A stretch of 64,000 bases of DNA, from positions 5,892,501 to 5,956,500 of the forward strand of contig JAKNDB010000087.1 in the NCBI GenBank assembly GCA_024305405.1, read 5' to 3'. Positions 25,666 to 39,100 of this stretch are shown in pieces (the stretch's first letter is position 1; each line of letters opens with the position of its first letter). Position numbers and translations under genes: made by a program. Source of the DNA: Dirofilaria immitis (lineage: Eukaryota > Nematoda > Chromadorea > Rhabditida > Onchocercidae). The notes under the pieces are model-generated. The model was not told the DNA's origin. It searched no databases and worked only from the letters and a program-made list of their open reading frames with translations.

Positions 25666-28600
25666 TGTTGAATAAAACTGTTCGAAAAAGAAATGATTAA
25701 TTTGATGATGAAACGAAATTTATTGAAATCGATTTCTTTTTAAAGAAAAAGAAAAATTCTTATCTCGAGAAGTGATCAAGAATTGGTTCCACTGCTTATA
25801 TTGTGTTGCACTCAAATAATAATACATTTCAAAATTGCAGAAAAAGTGATAGACTGCTTCGAAGAAATAGAGTTGTTGTATATTTACAATGATAACAAAT
25901 GAAAAATAATATGCCCTTCTTGATGCAAAAGAATGTTGGTAAAAATAAATGATATCTGGGAATACCTGTACAAACGCCGGAGTTTATCGATTTCATTTAC
26001 TTATGTATTATCATCATTAAAAAAATGGTGATTTACGACTTTTTTGATTTTATCATGATAAGAAAATGATTCTTTATCAATAAAATGATTAAAATGAATG
26101 AAATCCGCTCAACATCAACTTATATTATGCATTTTTGTTGAAAGTAACTTCCTAAACAAGCTGAGATAATACTATGATGAAATAATTAGATGATGTCAAC
26201 GAAGCAATTGGCTATCACAAATTATTTTAATTGCTTCGTTAAATTAAAGCATAAGTTTCATTTATTCTTTCGCTCACTGTATTTCATATGCTGGCTGATT
26301 TATGTATTTATTTAGTTTCTATCCAGAAACCATGTATGGGATGTAATAATCATTGCTTTACATAGAGTTATTACATCCACACGATTTTTTTGTCAATTTT
26401 AGCGAATTATACATTTCATACATAATTTCATTTTCTTAATTTATTACAAGATATCATTTAAGTAAACAGCGAAACATGAAAATTTCACAAATTCATTCAA
26501 ATTCTATTTCAATATGAACCTCAATATTTTTTTTTTTTTTTGCATTACCTTCAAAATAGAACAGTTAATAATTTGATTTATAACAAAATTAATTGAATCA
26601 TTGATAGAGAACAAGTTTTTGAAAATTAATGCATAATTCAAGCTTTTAAAACACGAAAATTCGAATTTTAGAATTATTCATTTGTTGTATATTTTCGATC
26701 AATATCAATACAAATAACTGCTGCATAGACTCTAAATAAATCACATTTTATGAAAGCAATATTGGGATAAAATCAATCAATTATTTTAACTACAGTAGTA
26801 AAAAATGATTGAAAACTGATACCCTGGAAATGTTAATCATTAAATCATAATTTGAAAATCAAATTGAGTTCTGAAATTTAAAGCACATTCAAGTACACTT
26901 ATTATTTTGATTTTTGCTGACGCCATATTTATTCCGAATGATAATATTAAATCTAAGAGAAGATTTCGAATGTGCATGAGCTTACGGTTGAATTATTTTA
27001 AGTGGTAGTTAACGATGTTAGAGATGTGGAAAATTAGCTCTACTTCAGCATTTATGCTTTCAACTTATTGCACTGTTAACGATCGCATAATTAAAATAAT
27101 TTGAGATGTTCAACTTCGTCATAATACATTCAGATTTCCTTCTAATTGAACTTAAGCTACAGTTAACGTCCTCAATAGGTTTAAAAATACCATCAGAAAA
27201 AGAAAATAGGATAATTTGGTTCATCCAGTTAACCTCACAATTTTTAAAACTTAAACTTTTAGACTACAATCGTAGTTTTCGGTGCGATTTAATAAAAACT
27301 CATTAAAATAGTTCCTTCCAAATTTCACGTGTAATTTCTTTTATTATACAGTTGAAGACATCATCATTCTTTGCGGTCTACCCATCAAGGTTTTCTGTAA
27401 TCCAGCATTATGATTCAATAGTTATTATGACTCGTTGCAGAACCTTTCCAAGGTTCTGCAATTTTACAAATAAAATTAAATCAAATCATGGGTTACCTGT
27501 TAGAAAAATCATTTTCATCTGTAAACAAGAAGCTCTCATGAGCAACTAATGTAAATGACAGAAATCATTTTTATCACATTTGTTAACCATTCCAGTGTAT
27601 GCATTTTCGTGCCATCTAATAATTTCATTTTTTCAATAATTGCTACTCATTTCATCAAATATTTGAAAAGAAAATGCGGAAAAAATCCGGAAGAAAATGA
27701 AAAAAGTTGACGAAGGCAGCATCATTTTAGCACAAGACGATCTATAGAAGCGTTAATGAAATTACAAAATCATTAAATTTTTCGAAGTTTTCATTTAAGA
27801 ATTTACATTCAAAATTTATTTAAATTATATTTGTTGCATAGAGGATTCTCACTGATTTCAAGCCACAAAGACAGATGAGATTATGGAATTTTGTAGTTTA
27901 AGATTATAAAGTTTAGATTTCGGCAAAAAGTGCTTTTAACAAAGTTAAACGGAAAGAACACAAAGTAGATAAATTAGTTTAAGGCTTAGAGTTTGCTCTT
28001 TTTTCTTGTTTGTTTGATCACTAGAAATCACTCAGCAATTTTTTAAAGCTATTTAAACTTTCCCTCATATAATAAGTGATTTATATAATAAGTGATTTGA
28101 TGAATAAAAATACAAGCTTAAAGCTTAGAAAATGGATATCATTGAAATGTAAATTTTGTTCAAATAATGAGCTCAAAAAAGAATTCGTTCACACAGAAAT
28201 AATTCAAAGTGATTTTTAAAACTTAATTTAAAATTGATCCAACTGCACTTCCTATAGTTATGTCATAGTGGTTAGTTAACATTGATCAAATAAAAATAAC
28301 AAAATAAACGTTTGCCTTATATGATCAATAAAAGTTTGCATTATATGATGAAAAGTCAGCTTATCTAGATGATGTTTAGGAAGTTTATTATAATCAAATT
28401 TGAATGCTTCCTCCTATATCAATTTCAAACATTTATTAATTATAAATACACGCATTATGTATAGGGAGAATGATTTTTGGACTGCATAGCTTTCATTATC
28501 TTCTTTGCAAAATCAATAACAATAATCATCTTGCCTGATTGAGCCTTTTTATTGGCCAATTTTTAATCTTTTTATTTGTCTCCTATATTTTCTCCTTCAT

Positions 28601-29932
28601 TCTCATACATGAAATAAAATTAATCATTTCATAAAAAATTTGAAGCTGAACTTTTCTTGATAAAAATAAATGTAAAATGGATTAACATCATGTTCTTCAT
28701 TTTTTTTTTTTTCATTCACTTGCTGAAATGCTGAAATGAATAAGGAAGATGAATGATAATAAACATCGTTCTTCTGAAAGCATTTTTGTAAAAACAAATT
28801 GGAATGGAAAAGATACGCAAATTGTGTTGTTAATGCCGTCTCAGCACATCATAAAGGCTACTCAAACGAGGTATATACGTTTATCATAGATAGCGGCACT
28901 TATCATGTTGCATACATTATCTTTTCTTAAATTTAAGTTTTGCAAAATACGGTTAACATCTTTTTCAAAATTTTGACTATATGGTATTTGCTTGTATGTC
29001 AACTTACTTTCATCTATCATTTGTTTCCATCTCTGTTTGTTCCCCTTATCTCTTCTGATTCTTTTGTTATTCCATTCTTGAAAATTCTTTGGATTTTAAT
29101 GTCTCATCAAACATAAGCATAAGTGCCATAAAACTTCCGCTGACAATTCATGACTTCAACATGTAAACAGATTTCATAGTTATGGAAGTAAAATGAATAA
29201 CGATGATCCTTTATTTTCTTGCTTGGTTTCTTGACATCTGAACCTAAGATCTTTTTATTTTTTATTTAAATGAGGCAATTGTTGTGATGGTAAAGATATT
29301 TATGATAATACAACAATATTCAAAGTTTTGTTCATTGGCTTACCTGTTTCTTTGCGGAAATTCCTTGTTAAAATTTCAGTTCACTATCACCAGCTGTTTT
29401 GTTCGGCTTTTTATTTCTGGGAATAAAAAATTTCTGAATTAAGTAAAATAGACAACTAAAAAATCCGCTTTAAAATTGTATGAACATCTGGGTCATCATA
29501 TAGAGTTTAGTTTTGGCTTATATATTTGTTAGCTATTGATTCCAGTAAGCCTGTTATGATATATTTTAAAGGGACGATAAAAGTCGCTTTAGAATATTAT
29601 GATATTTGACATGGATCAATTAGTTTTTATTATCCTTAACCCTTTCTGACCAATATGCATCATTTTCCACAGCGTTAAATTCATTTAACAAACTGAGAAA
29701 ATGATTTGTATGCAAATCCATTATAATGTCCCTAATGCAACAGCGAATGGCTACTTCTCTATCTTTACAATGAAAAGATCCAACTTGCAGAATTGCTGGT
29801 ATGTTGATATAACTGATGAGCTTTATATTCTCGAACATTCATTTGATTGTTTCAATTAGAAAGGTTCTTCTTTTCAATAGCTTAAATTCGGATTGTCAAG
29901 ACTCCATTTATTCGATCGAATCTGTGGTTACT
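25666..29932. other. Gene-poor AT-rich stretch
   Basis: No supported exon. It contains T-runs (26528-26540, 28699-28711) and a small inverted repeat near 26340-26380. Short ORFs at 27106-27306, 27352-27549 and 29620-29838 (minus) lack splice signals and coding-like codons. Confidence 0.5.
26339..26380. repeat. Short inverted repeat
   Basis: The arms GGATGTAATAA and TTATTACATCC are perfect complements separated by about 18 bases. It could form a hairpin or be the edge of a small mobile element. No target-site duplication is obvious. Confidence 0.5.
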
Positions 29933-30181
29933 TTAGCGTGATATTGTCTCATATTCTGATCGCTCCCAAATCTCATCGTTCAATGCTGTCTCTAAGCGGT
30001 CTGGCTCTGAATAATTGAATCGATATTCGTCTTGGCCGCTTTGTATTATTTAATAGTTTCAGCTACTTCTGGGCGTTCATTCTCTCATTCTTTCCTTCTT
30101 TTAGCAAATTACTACTATTCTGAACATCGATCCCACTTCATCTTCTAATGATAATTTTCTGATTTCTGTTTTATCGTTCAT
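29933..30181 (-). CDS. Unrecognised coding segment, C-terminal exon
   Basis: The minus strand reads as protein with a natural end: YRFNYSEPDRLETALNDE then IWERSEYETISR and TAA at 29933-29935. Upstream it continues as SSNLLKEGKNER, NERPEVAETIK and, from an ATG at 30181, NDKTEIRKLSLEDEVGS. The pieces lie in different frames, with breaks near 30046-30052, 30085 and 30130, each needing about one base. Acidic residues and Glu/Ser/Tyr codons in such AT-rich DNA argue for real coding. It is probably the 3' exon of a gene whose other exons lie at 30493-30702. No family recognised. With three breaks in about 83 codons, a decayed gene is possible. Confidence 0.5.
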
Positions 30182-30492
30182 ATTGAATTAAATTATTTAT
30201 TCCATTTTAAATTATAAGCCTAAACTTTTTTGATAAGCCAATCGTTTGTCATTGCTTGCAGTTCATTGCTTCCTTGCAGTTACTGTCATAAAACTTTTGA
30301 AAGTTTGCCATAAGACTTAATTTTTGCTGTTTTGAATTCTTTATTCGTAAATTTGTTCATCATATAGCCAATGTTGATTTTTATGATTGAGATTGGATAG
30401 GCTCTAAATTAGTGATCGCTAAAGTTTCATACTTCTAGTAGAGGAAAGATTTCGCTTACGTTCTTGCCAATTAATCTACCTAACAAATTTAC

Positions 30493-30702
30493 CGTTTCAA
30501 AAGGAAGCTGCTAGAGCCATGTACGGCCATTAAATTTTCTTTTTTTTTTGAAAAGAATTTTAATTCAAGCTCTTCGACTGCTTTATATTGCAAAAATATT
30601 TGATCAGTCGATACATACTATGGCTGCTGAAATTTTCCTTCTTTTCTTCTTATATGATATCAAGATAGAACTGAAAGATATTACCGTTGCTTCGGATGTA
30701 GC
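30493..30702 (-). CDS. Two candidate exons, likely same unrecognised gene
   Basis: Exon 30702-30619 (84 bp) lies between a good TTTTCAG acceptor and a GTATGT donor and reads ATSEATVISFSSILISY followed by KKKRRKISAAI: a hydrophobic run then a basic run, like the end of a membrane segment. Exon 30580-30493 reads VEELELKFFSKKKENLMA then VHGSSSFLLKR before a GTAAAT donor. The phases differ by one base, as elsewhere in this window. They lie just upstream, in transcript order, of the 29933-30181 segment. Function unknown. Confidence 0.4.
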
Positions 30703-32558
30703 CTGAAAATTATGACCAATCCTTCATTTAAGAACAAAGTCTGATTCTACAAACTGAATTCCTGTCAAAACATAAATTCAATGACAAAATAGGGGTATTT
30801 GAAAAGTTAGCTAATCAGAATTAAAAATATAGGACAGAAATCATATCCGTTTCTCTTGATTTCATATGTAAATGACAATCTGTTACCAATTCTATTTGAT
30901 TCTAAAAAACACTTAATTTGCGGATCATTTGATATTCCTATTCGATATTCAAAATCTCTTCATTTAAGGGTCGTTTCCCGATTTTAATAAAGTGTTTCTT
31001 CTTCTTATTTCAAATTTTCTCTGTCCTCCTTGTATAATTTGAAATATATGTGGGTCAGCTGATAGTGTACATAATAAAGGAATTGATATATTGACTAGGA
31101 TATTTTATAAGTTAATTTTACTATACAAGAGAATTCTGCCCAGAGTTTGGCTTTCCATGCTTTCCTGGTTTAAATGTTGCTGCTTGACGTTAAAATTTAA
31201 AGTTAACACATTTTTAGCAGAAGATAAGTTTTGTTGTCCAAGTTTGAAAATCAGAAATCTCGAGTACAGTAAACGTTAGAATTTTCTAGTCCTGGAGTAT
31301 AATTATAGATCCCGATCAGATAGAAAGAACGAAATAACTATTATTCGAAAAATGCTTGCCATAAGTTTAACTTTTGATTTATATGAAGAACACACATGAG
31401 AGAATTTTCGAAATCTATTTTTCATATTTGAAACTTAAAAAAAAGATCAATTTTTATTTTCCTATTTTTCGAACTTCTTTTGGAGGTCCAAACTTTCCTT
31501 CTAACAATTATAAAACTCATAATATCTTTTTGAAACAGATATGATGAAATAACCGTAGAATCTTTATATTATACGTATATTTCGGTAAAAAATAGCCAAG
31601 ATTTAACCTTTATGCTACGAGTTAATACATTTTAAATTTTGTTGTGCTGCGTAAATGGAGTAAACAAATTCCGCTTGCGCTATGTTAACATGTTGTAAGT
31701 TTATAGTTGACAAATAGAAAACAAAATCTTATTTTGCTACAATTAATTGGTATGTTGTAAATTAGCTTCTCTTGTGTTATAAGTTAACATTTTTAAACTG
31801 TGCTAGATTATTATATAGTAAACAAACTTCTACTATATGGAGAATTAGGATCAAACAGCAAAGTGTGTAAAATGAAATAACTGGAACGATCATAATTATC
31901 AGTGCGAACAGAAACTCTCATCGAGAAAAGCAAGTAGTATGATCAGAACGAAAACTCAATAAGATTAAACAGAACTCTTAAAGGAGAATGAAGAGTAGTC
32001 CTTGGATAGAACGAACATTCACTGTGTAAACGGAGCGATCGAACGATCAGTTCATCATTCAGCGAAATTTTCTAAACAAATTCCATCCTTCAATTACAAT
32101 AATGACGAAGAAAACCTAACGACCAACTCGGATATTTTTGAATGAACGTGTGAAAAGAATAAATCCTGCTCAATAAATAAATCTTCATTACGATTATTCT
32201 TTTGTGCAAATATCAAGAAACTTTCACGAAATTGAGTATAGCTAAAATTACTATTTTAAATACTCTATATTTGTCGCAAATTTCAATATTGCGAAGCTCC
32301 AAATACATAATAAAATAAATTTCTCTTTTAAATGGTAAATAAATGTTAACAATGTTATGAATCGTTTAACTAAATTTGTATTCCTTAGATTCATTATTCA
32401 GGCGTCCTTTTTATTATGTAATCTAATCAAATTCAAAGGACAAATTTCCGCACTAATCTTCCCATCTGTTACAATGCTTATTACTATAAGGGGATCTATA
32501 CAGTTTCTTGTTTATCCAAAATAACACTTGTTTGGATACCACTCTTAATTCTTAACAC

Positions 32559-32607
32559 CTATATAAACATTATAGTAACTTGAAGCTTCAGCTTCTTCCA
32601 GCAATGA
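32559..32607 (-). CDS. Candidate small exon
   Basis: Forty-nine bases between AGTTAG and GTGTTA, reading SLLEEAEASSYYNVYI. The composition is coding-like and it could be an upstream exon of the minus-strand gene ending at 29933. Splice sites are weak and the family was not recognised. Confidence 0.25.
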
Positions 32608-33403
32608 CTAACTATCTATATTTTCATATCTTATCTGCTATTCTTTCGATTAATTCTATACACCAAATTCGTATTATATCAATAAAAATTAATCTTACTA
32701 TTATGTGCATTTTCCCCTTCACTGTAAACCTGAAATTTCTTAACATTTAAAATGTTCACTCCGCTAATTCTACAGATAGGAATAATGTGTTAATCGAGTG
32801 ATCTATCTGATCAGAAATTGACAAAATCTAAATTTCTCAATGTGAGGGAGAAAATAAATTGAAAGAAAATGGAAGATAGTTCTTTCAGTTTTCAGATTAT
32901 TTTCATAAAATTATGTGCAATTTTTCATAATTCAAGATAGTGACAATGATAAGGAAAATCGACTTACTTTGGTGGGATTTATTTTTAAATTATTCCTTCT
33001 CTTCGAATATTCGTTTGAACGCAGGAAAACTTTCTTTCACTCTTGGAATGTTAAATGAAATGTAAGTTTAAATAATATCACTTTCGTTATTTGGCCAACA
33101 GTTTCGTCATTGAGATACTTATGGAATGAAATGAAATTTCCGATTGAAATTTTTAGTATTCAGATGCAAAACCTTTACATTTGAAGTAAATTTTCAGTGC
33201 AGAATTAAATACTTCAAAAAGAACTGACTTTTAATATTATCTGAGTTTTTCGAGAAAAATTATTAGCGAAGTTCATCGATAATTTAAATTAGTTTGCAAT
33301 AGAACTGATTTATGATTCCCAACCTCATTCATCTTCCCATTTTGCTCCTTTGCTTACTTTCTGAATAACTTTGATTCGTTCTTAATTTCATTGGGAAAGC
33401 GCC

Positions 33404-34694
33404 ATGAACGGTGTGACTAGGACAGGAATGATTGGAATCATTGTCAAGACTTCACTTCAGTATCAAAAAAATAAACTGTGTCCTTTATCACTTTCTCTTT
33501 CTTTTTCGTCTTTGATTTACAATATTCAACTATTCAAACAATTTTTAAGCTTAATTCATCACATTTTCCAAGCTATGAAGTTGTTCGAAAATTTAAACTT
33601 CGTTCTTTTCATTCAATTTACACAATAAACAAATCGTTATCTCTCCAAAATAAGAAGCCTTTTGTTCATGCACTATTAACCAAAGAGTTTTTTGATAGAT
33701 TGAATTCTAAAATGGAGAAATTGATAAAAATGAGATCAAACAGTCAGCTATCCTCAAAAACTATCCTAAAAAGATCAAGAGAACAGAGAATTTCTGCAAT
33801 ATTGATGGAATGCATCAGATGTCTTTTGGAATGATATTATTTGAGTAGTAAACGTTTAATAAAGCTTTAATTCGAGGAAAAATGAACTACTGGAGTAGAA
33901 TCAAGTTGATAAAAAACTGACTGATTTTGATTTATATTTCTCGCAAACTATCCTACAGGGATTTCAGCAATTTTTATTCATTAAAATGGATGAATTTCAT
34001 GCAATAAGAAGAGTAAGAATTGCTTTTTTCAATCTTTCAGAAATAATTTCTGACACATCTGTGACAATGAATGAAATATTTCAACATTTCAAAGCCTTCC
34101 ATCTTTATATTCTATACAGTAATAAAATCACGAAGCAACATGATTCCTGAAAATGAAAATTAGAAAACGAATCAATGATCTATGATGGATTTCAATAAAT
34201 GGAGTTATATTTTCTTCAATGCGGTTCAGTTCTGGTATGAAGAAAATGACCTTAGTCAAATAATCTATATCCTAAAGCCATTGAAAACCAATGCAGAAAA
34301 CGAATACTGCTGAATAAATCATTCAAAGGCAATTTAAAACAAATGAGAAATAAAAACATCTACTTATTACATATAATGGAGTAGAATATTAACTCACATA
34401 TTATGTAAGAATAGGAAGGAAAACGATGGGGTTGAATGCCGGATACATCGAGAATGGATGACCGAGAAATGTGCACTCGTTGAATATGTGAATAATTTTA
34501 CAGAGATTGTTTTGGTGCAAACGAGACGTAGAGAAGTTGGAGTTCATTTGCCAAAATTATTCGATATATTCAAGTTTACTAATAAATTTTTCGAGAGAGA
34601 TGAAAGTGAGCATCAAGGAAGACCAACTGATGCATTTGTACTTTACTTCATTTCATCTTTGTTATCACTGATTGCTATTAGAATGTTATTGTAG
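33404..34694 (+). CDS. Coding-looking tract, unrecognised
   Basis: Several consecutive open stretches on the plus strand look like protein: 33478-33834 (ends KRSREQRISAILMECIRC then LLE), 34004-34150 (MDEFHAIRRVRIAFFNLS...), about 34182-34312 (MMDFNKWSYIFFNAVQFWYE...) and 34458-34694 (MTEKCALVEYVNNFTEIV..., ending in the hydrophobic AFVLYFISSLLSLIAIRMLL). They lie in different frames with no clear introns between them. This may be one gene with several lost bases, a decayed gene, or chance. The C-terminal hydrophobic tail would suit a membrane anchor. No family recognised. Confidence 0.3.
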
Positions 34695-34997
34695 AGATTT
34701 TTATTTTTGGTCTAAATTTGTCTGCCAGTTATTCGAATATTTCATTTTAATTTTTTTCAACAAAATGAAACAAGGTTCTTTCTAATATGACATATGTATT
34801 GCTTTTTAATATTAGTTCCGGATCTAAAATAATTTTTTATTCTAATATGTTAATTTCTTCATTTAGTGATGAACATCTATAACCCAAAATTCCAGATCTT
34901 CAATATAGCATTTTCTTCACGTTCTTGGGAAAAATCGCGCGCTGTGTTAGGTTACTACTGTCATAGGCCGTCAGTTTTGGCCGAAAAGATGGTGGGA

Positions 34998-35043
34998 TGT
35001 CTATGACCATACCACGTTGAAAGCACAACATCTCGTTCGATAT
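34998..35043 (+). rRNA. 5S rRNA-like fragment (truncated)
   Basis: The stretch TCTATGACCATACCACGTTG and the bases after it (AAAGCAC, then CATCTCGTTCGAT) match the first about 45 bases of animal 5S rRNA, which in nematodes starts near GCTTACGACCATATCACGTTG. The rest of the gene, including the internal promoter's C box, is not convincingly present after 35045. It is best read as a 5S pseudogene or a 5S-derived repeat, not a working gene. No spliced-leader RNA sequence was found next to it. Confidence 0.65.
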
Positions 35044-36052
35044 TGCTCCTTCGCTGAAGATCGGACTGGTGAGGGAGGCTTCCTATTCAATAGATTCTAC
35101 TTTCTTCATTAATCATAATCGCGTCATTTTTTAATAATAATTCATTGACAGATGGATCTGCTCAAACAGAAAAGAGACACACATTATATACGTCTGTTCT
35201 ACATATAAATATGCAATAAATTAAACGAAACTGAGGCAAGAAGAGCTCGTGAGAAGTCGGTAAGAGGGACAGATCGCCATGCGATAAAATGTGACAAAAG
35301 CATTGGCTATTATCGGAGGACAACGAAGGATCGCCTTGATGTGAGTAAGCTATCACCGTTTGTTTCCTTTCAACGTGTTCTATGCATTTTATTCCCTCTA
35401 ATGCTTTGCTCATTGCTTATTAATGCTGAATCGATAACAGAAAAGTAAGGTCTGGGATTCATCTAGGCTTATTTGGACCTATAGCTTTAATTTTTTAAAT
35501 CCTCAAGTCGTCTCTGATCAGTTGATCGATAGATTGACAAACGACTAGAAAGAGATTTTTCAAAAAACGAAAAAATCAATGAGAAAGTTCCTGTGATTTT
35601 TACGTGTAGCTAGCTTTTTATAAAAAATAGTGATCTACCTGAAATCACGTTTTATGCGCTTTGGCGTAAAATATCGCTAGACTTTTGCATTCGCGCTGTC
35701 CACATTTATTTTATCTGAGATATCTCATTTACGTGTATCATACATTCTTCGTTTTCAATTTCTTCATAAGACTCAATAAATCGTTTATCGTTTTAAAAAC
35801 TGATTTATTCATATGTGGATTTTTCATGTCCAATGAATGTTCTTTTAAATATATTTGCCTTAGATTGAAATCAATTGGAGTACAAATATATGCGATATTT
35901 TTGTATTTTATAACTATTTATAAACTTTAGCATTTTCTATTTTCTAAAACGCAAGACATTTTTGTGATATATCTAAAATATTTCTTTTTTTTTGAATTTC
36001 GATGGAATTTTATTTTCATTTTTGCTCGTTTGATTGGTTAACAACGTAGATA
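35044..36052. other. Region between 5S fragment and RhoGEF start
   Basis: The part 35044-35450 is less AT-rich than its surroundings and may be the rest of a 5S-associated repeat. An 83-codon minus-strand ORF at 35162-35413 has no supporting signals. The remainder should hold the RhoGEF promoter. No exon supported. Confidence 0.4.
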
Positions 36053-36061
36053 TGTTTCAGC
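36053..36061 (+). promoter_or_regulatory. Probable trans-splice acceptor for the RhoGEF mRNA
   Basis: ATGTTTCAG followed by about 63 bases of untranslated sequence and then the first good ATG at 36124. No upstream exon in phase was seen, so this acceptor probably receives a spliced leader. It could instead be a cis acceptor from a distant non-coding exon. A short uORF (ATG AAG TAT GGA TAA) overlaps the start. Confidence 0.4.
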
Positions 36062-36123
36062 AAGAAATATTCAAAGTACTTTCATTCTTATGATATATTT
36101 CTGATGTATAAAAATCATGAAGT

Positions 36124-39100
36124 ATGGATAACAAGAAAGTGCTAGATGCAAATCTTTCACTGGGCAAAAGTAGTGTGAAAAAATTAGTGGAACGATTCGA
36201 GAAGCCAGAAATTGTTACTGTCCAGAACAAGCATTTGTTCAAGTAATCACTGAATTCTTGAATAGATAATAATCATCGTTTAGATTCCTAAAGGTTTCAA
36301 ATCAAAATAGCAAATTATTGAGAATATGTAACATTGCTGCGAGATATTCTTTTTCCGTTAAGAGTTGAAAATCTCGCAAAGAGAAATTGCTTTTAATATT
36401 GATTTAAAAATTTAAGTTATATGGTAGTTTGATTCATTCGTTTGCCTTGCTGATGATAGGTAGATGGTTTGGTTTGTGTGCAGTTTATCTTATTCCATCG
36501 CTTTTAATTAAAGAATCATTGTATTCATATGCTTTTAACCCCTCTGCAACGAATTTTTAAAAAGGATAAAATATTAGCCTTGACGATCGCATTCTACCAA
36601 AAGAAATTTATCATAATGACGATGATTTCGGGATTCTCAATTTTCAATGAATTCAATATGGTTATGAACAATTGTTAATATTTTGAAAATATATGAATTT
36701 ACTGAGTTGATAGTAAACGATTTCTTTCTAAAATTTTTTCGGGTTTGAAGAATTGTAATTGTTTTCCATTTAAGAAGATAGATAAGTGATAAGCTATGAA
36801 GAAATCTAGGTTTTTAGCACAATTAATAAAATTTTATCAAGGAAAGTTTTAAATGCAATAGATCACATCATTTAGTAGAAGTTTATGAATATTTCTTAAT
36901 TTTTCTCGAATGTTTTTATTCAATTTTTTCTTTGTAACATTTTACTGAAGAAAAATCTACTCAGCACATTTTTAATTAAAGTCACATTTTTCTCAATTGA
37001 ATTTACAATAATATTTTTGAGATGTCATCCGATATCACGACATCATTCATCGAAACAAGTATTCGCTGACATCTATCAGAAACGAAATATTCCCAGTAGA
37101 CAGGTAGGATTTTTCAGATTTTATAGAATTATTTTTGACACTAAATCAGTTCAGTTGTTTTTTCGACAGTAGATAGTCTCTTGATCTTTATAACATTAAT
37201 AATTTGAAAGATGTGAAGTTTGTCTATGAAGTCTTCTTTACAAACAATAATTATATGAGCAAACGATTAACCTATATAAAGAAGATTAGTCAGTCAATCA
37301 AAATTATCTTTAATTTTAAGATAAACTTCAAATCAGGTTAGATTAGATTGTAATTTTGTGACTTGACTGGAGAGGTATTTTATGATTTGTAATTATCCAT
37401 TACCTATTTGAGCTTAAGTTTCTTCGACTTCACTCAAAAATTACATTTTTTTGCTCTGTCATTCTTCACGGAAAACTGAACATTTTGGTCATATTTCCTG
37501 AGAAAATTGCAAAGAGGACAACCAATAAAAGCAACGAGATTAGCTAAGTTGAAATCTTTTCGATTGAAAATGAGTTCTTGCAATGTGGTGAACCTTTCCT
37601 CAATATAGATTGCTCCGTTAATGTGTCGTATAATTCAGTCAAAAAATCATACAGACATTCGGCCAAATGAAGGGTCATCTGCGATTGCTGGACGACGGGG
37701 TGTAATGTTCAAAAGTTATAGTCATGAAGATCAAATAGACTTTATCGCTGCTATCAGGTTCGGTTCTATGATTAAATGAATTTTTTTTTTCACTCACATA
37801 TTGAAGACTTGTTTTTCTGAAATGTTTCACTAATTTAAGATGAAAAATTAGATTCCATTTCTAAAAATCTAGAAAATTTGATGACGTGTTACATGGAAAT
37901 GTGGGAATCAAAATCAAAATTAGATGAGGAATAGAATTTTTCGTACTATTTTTTCAATTACTATCATTTATAAATGTTTTTTTTTTAATTTTAGAAAATG
38001 AATTCTATCTTTCTGAAAGTGTTATATCAAATAGTCTAATTGCTGTGTTGTGAGTAATGAAAGAAAAGCGAGCATTATTTGGTTAATATTAAAAGAAATT
38101 AATTAATAAGTCTGCATCCAAATAGTTTATAATGTCTGAACTATACAAGATTTTTAAAATATTTTTATTATTGTCTTATGAATCTTTGAGCTTACAATTC
38201 ATTTATTTTACGAAATACTTTGAACAAGTAAACTATTGAATTTGATAAATAAATTTCTTCAATGATGAACGATTGACGAAAAACTTAACGTTAAGAAAAA
38301 TTGAATCTAATTTGATTATTCAGGTAAATTTAAGTGAGCTGCGTGCTATATTAAACAAATCTGAACAAATACTTTGTTTTTGAAACCTTTGTTGGAACTA
38401 GTTTTGAGTATACCATTAATCATATCCTTTTCTTCCTCGTTTCTTTCGAAAATCTCTTCCCTTTTCTTTTTGCTGTATAATTCAACGTATCGTTGGAGTC
38501 AAGCAATATTCATAAATTTATTTTTGTTTAGTTCTTAGCAGTGTTTTTTTTTTCAAGGAAGTATTTGTATAATTGAGGAACTGTAGAGTTTACGTCCGAA
38601 TATTTCATTTTCTAGATTATTTATTTGTAGAGTTTACATCCGACGTTTAAACCATTTCAATTTTCTTTTCTTCTTCTCATTTTCTTTTTTGCTGTGAAAT
38701 AATAAAACATTTTGCTGTTATTTGCTCATTTTTATTTCAATATTTTGAAGTCTTTTGTCTTACAAATTTAATTTATGGATCTTATTTAGGATTCAGAAGA
38801 ATTGAATTTAATTATCGGATTTCTATTTGAATCTGTGACTATCGATTCTCTACTTTCATTCATACTGTTGAAAATCGCTTATTCTTACACTTCAAATATT
38901 CATGTAACCGATATAAATCATAATATATAAAGATATCACAAGTTCTTATAATTTGGCCCCAACTGATTTTTGCTAGAAATATAATGCTGCCAAATTTGCT
39001 ATCACTTTTAATAATTGACTGCAAAAAGAAAAATTTCTTCACATCTAGATAGAGGTAATTTATGAGTAGAAAACGGATGGTTGATGAGTGTTTGAAACGA

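Noticed and set aside
31640..32110. Possible retrotransposon LTR (less AT-rich stretch with repeated ACGATC/GAACG phrases)
   Set aside because: No second copy, no target-site duplication and no reverse transcriptase or integrase motifs nearby could be seen.
35162..35413. 83-codon minus-strand ORF
   Set aside because: No splice sites or recognisable motif, and it lies in the segment next to the 5S fragment, so a non-coding repeat is more likely.
34900..35500. Spliced-leader RNA gene next to the 5S-like fragment
   Set aside because: I looked for the SL1 leader (starting GGTTTAATTACCC) on both strands and did not find it.
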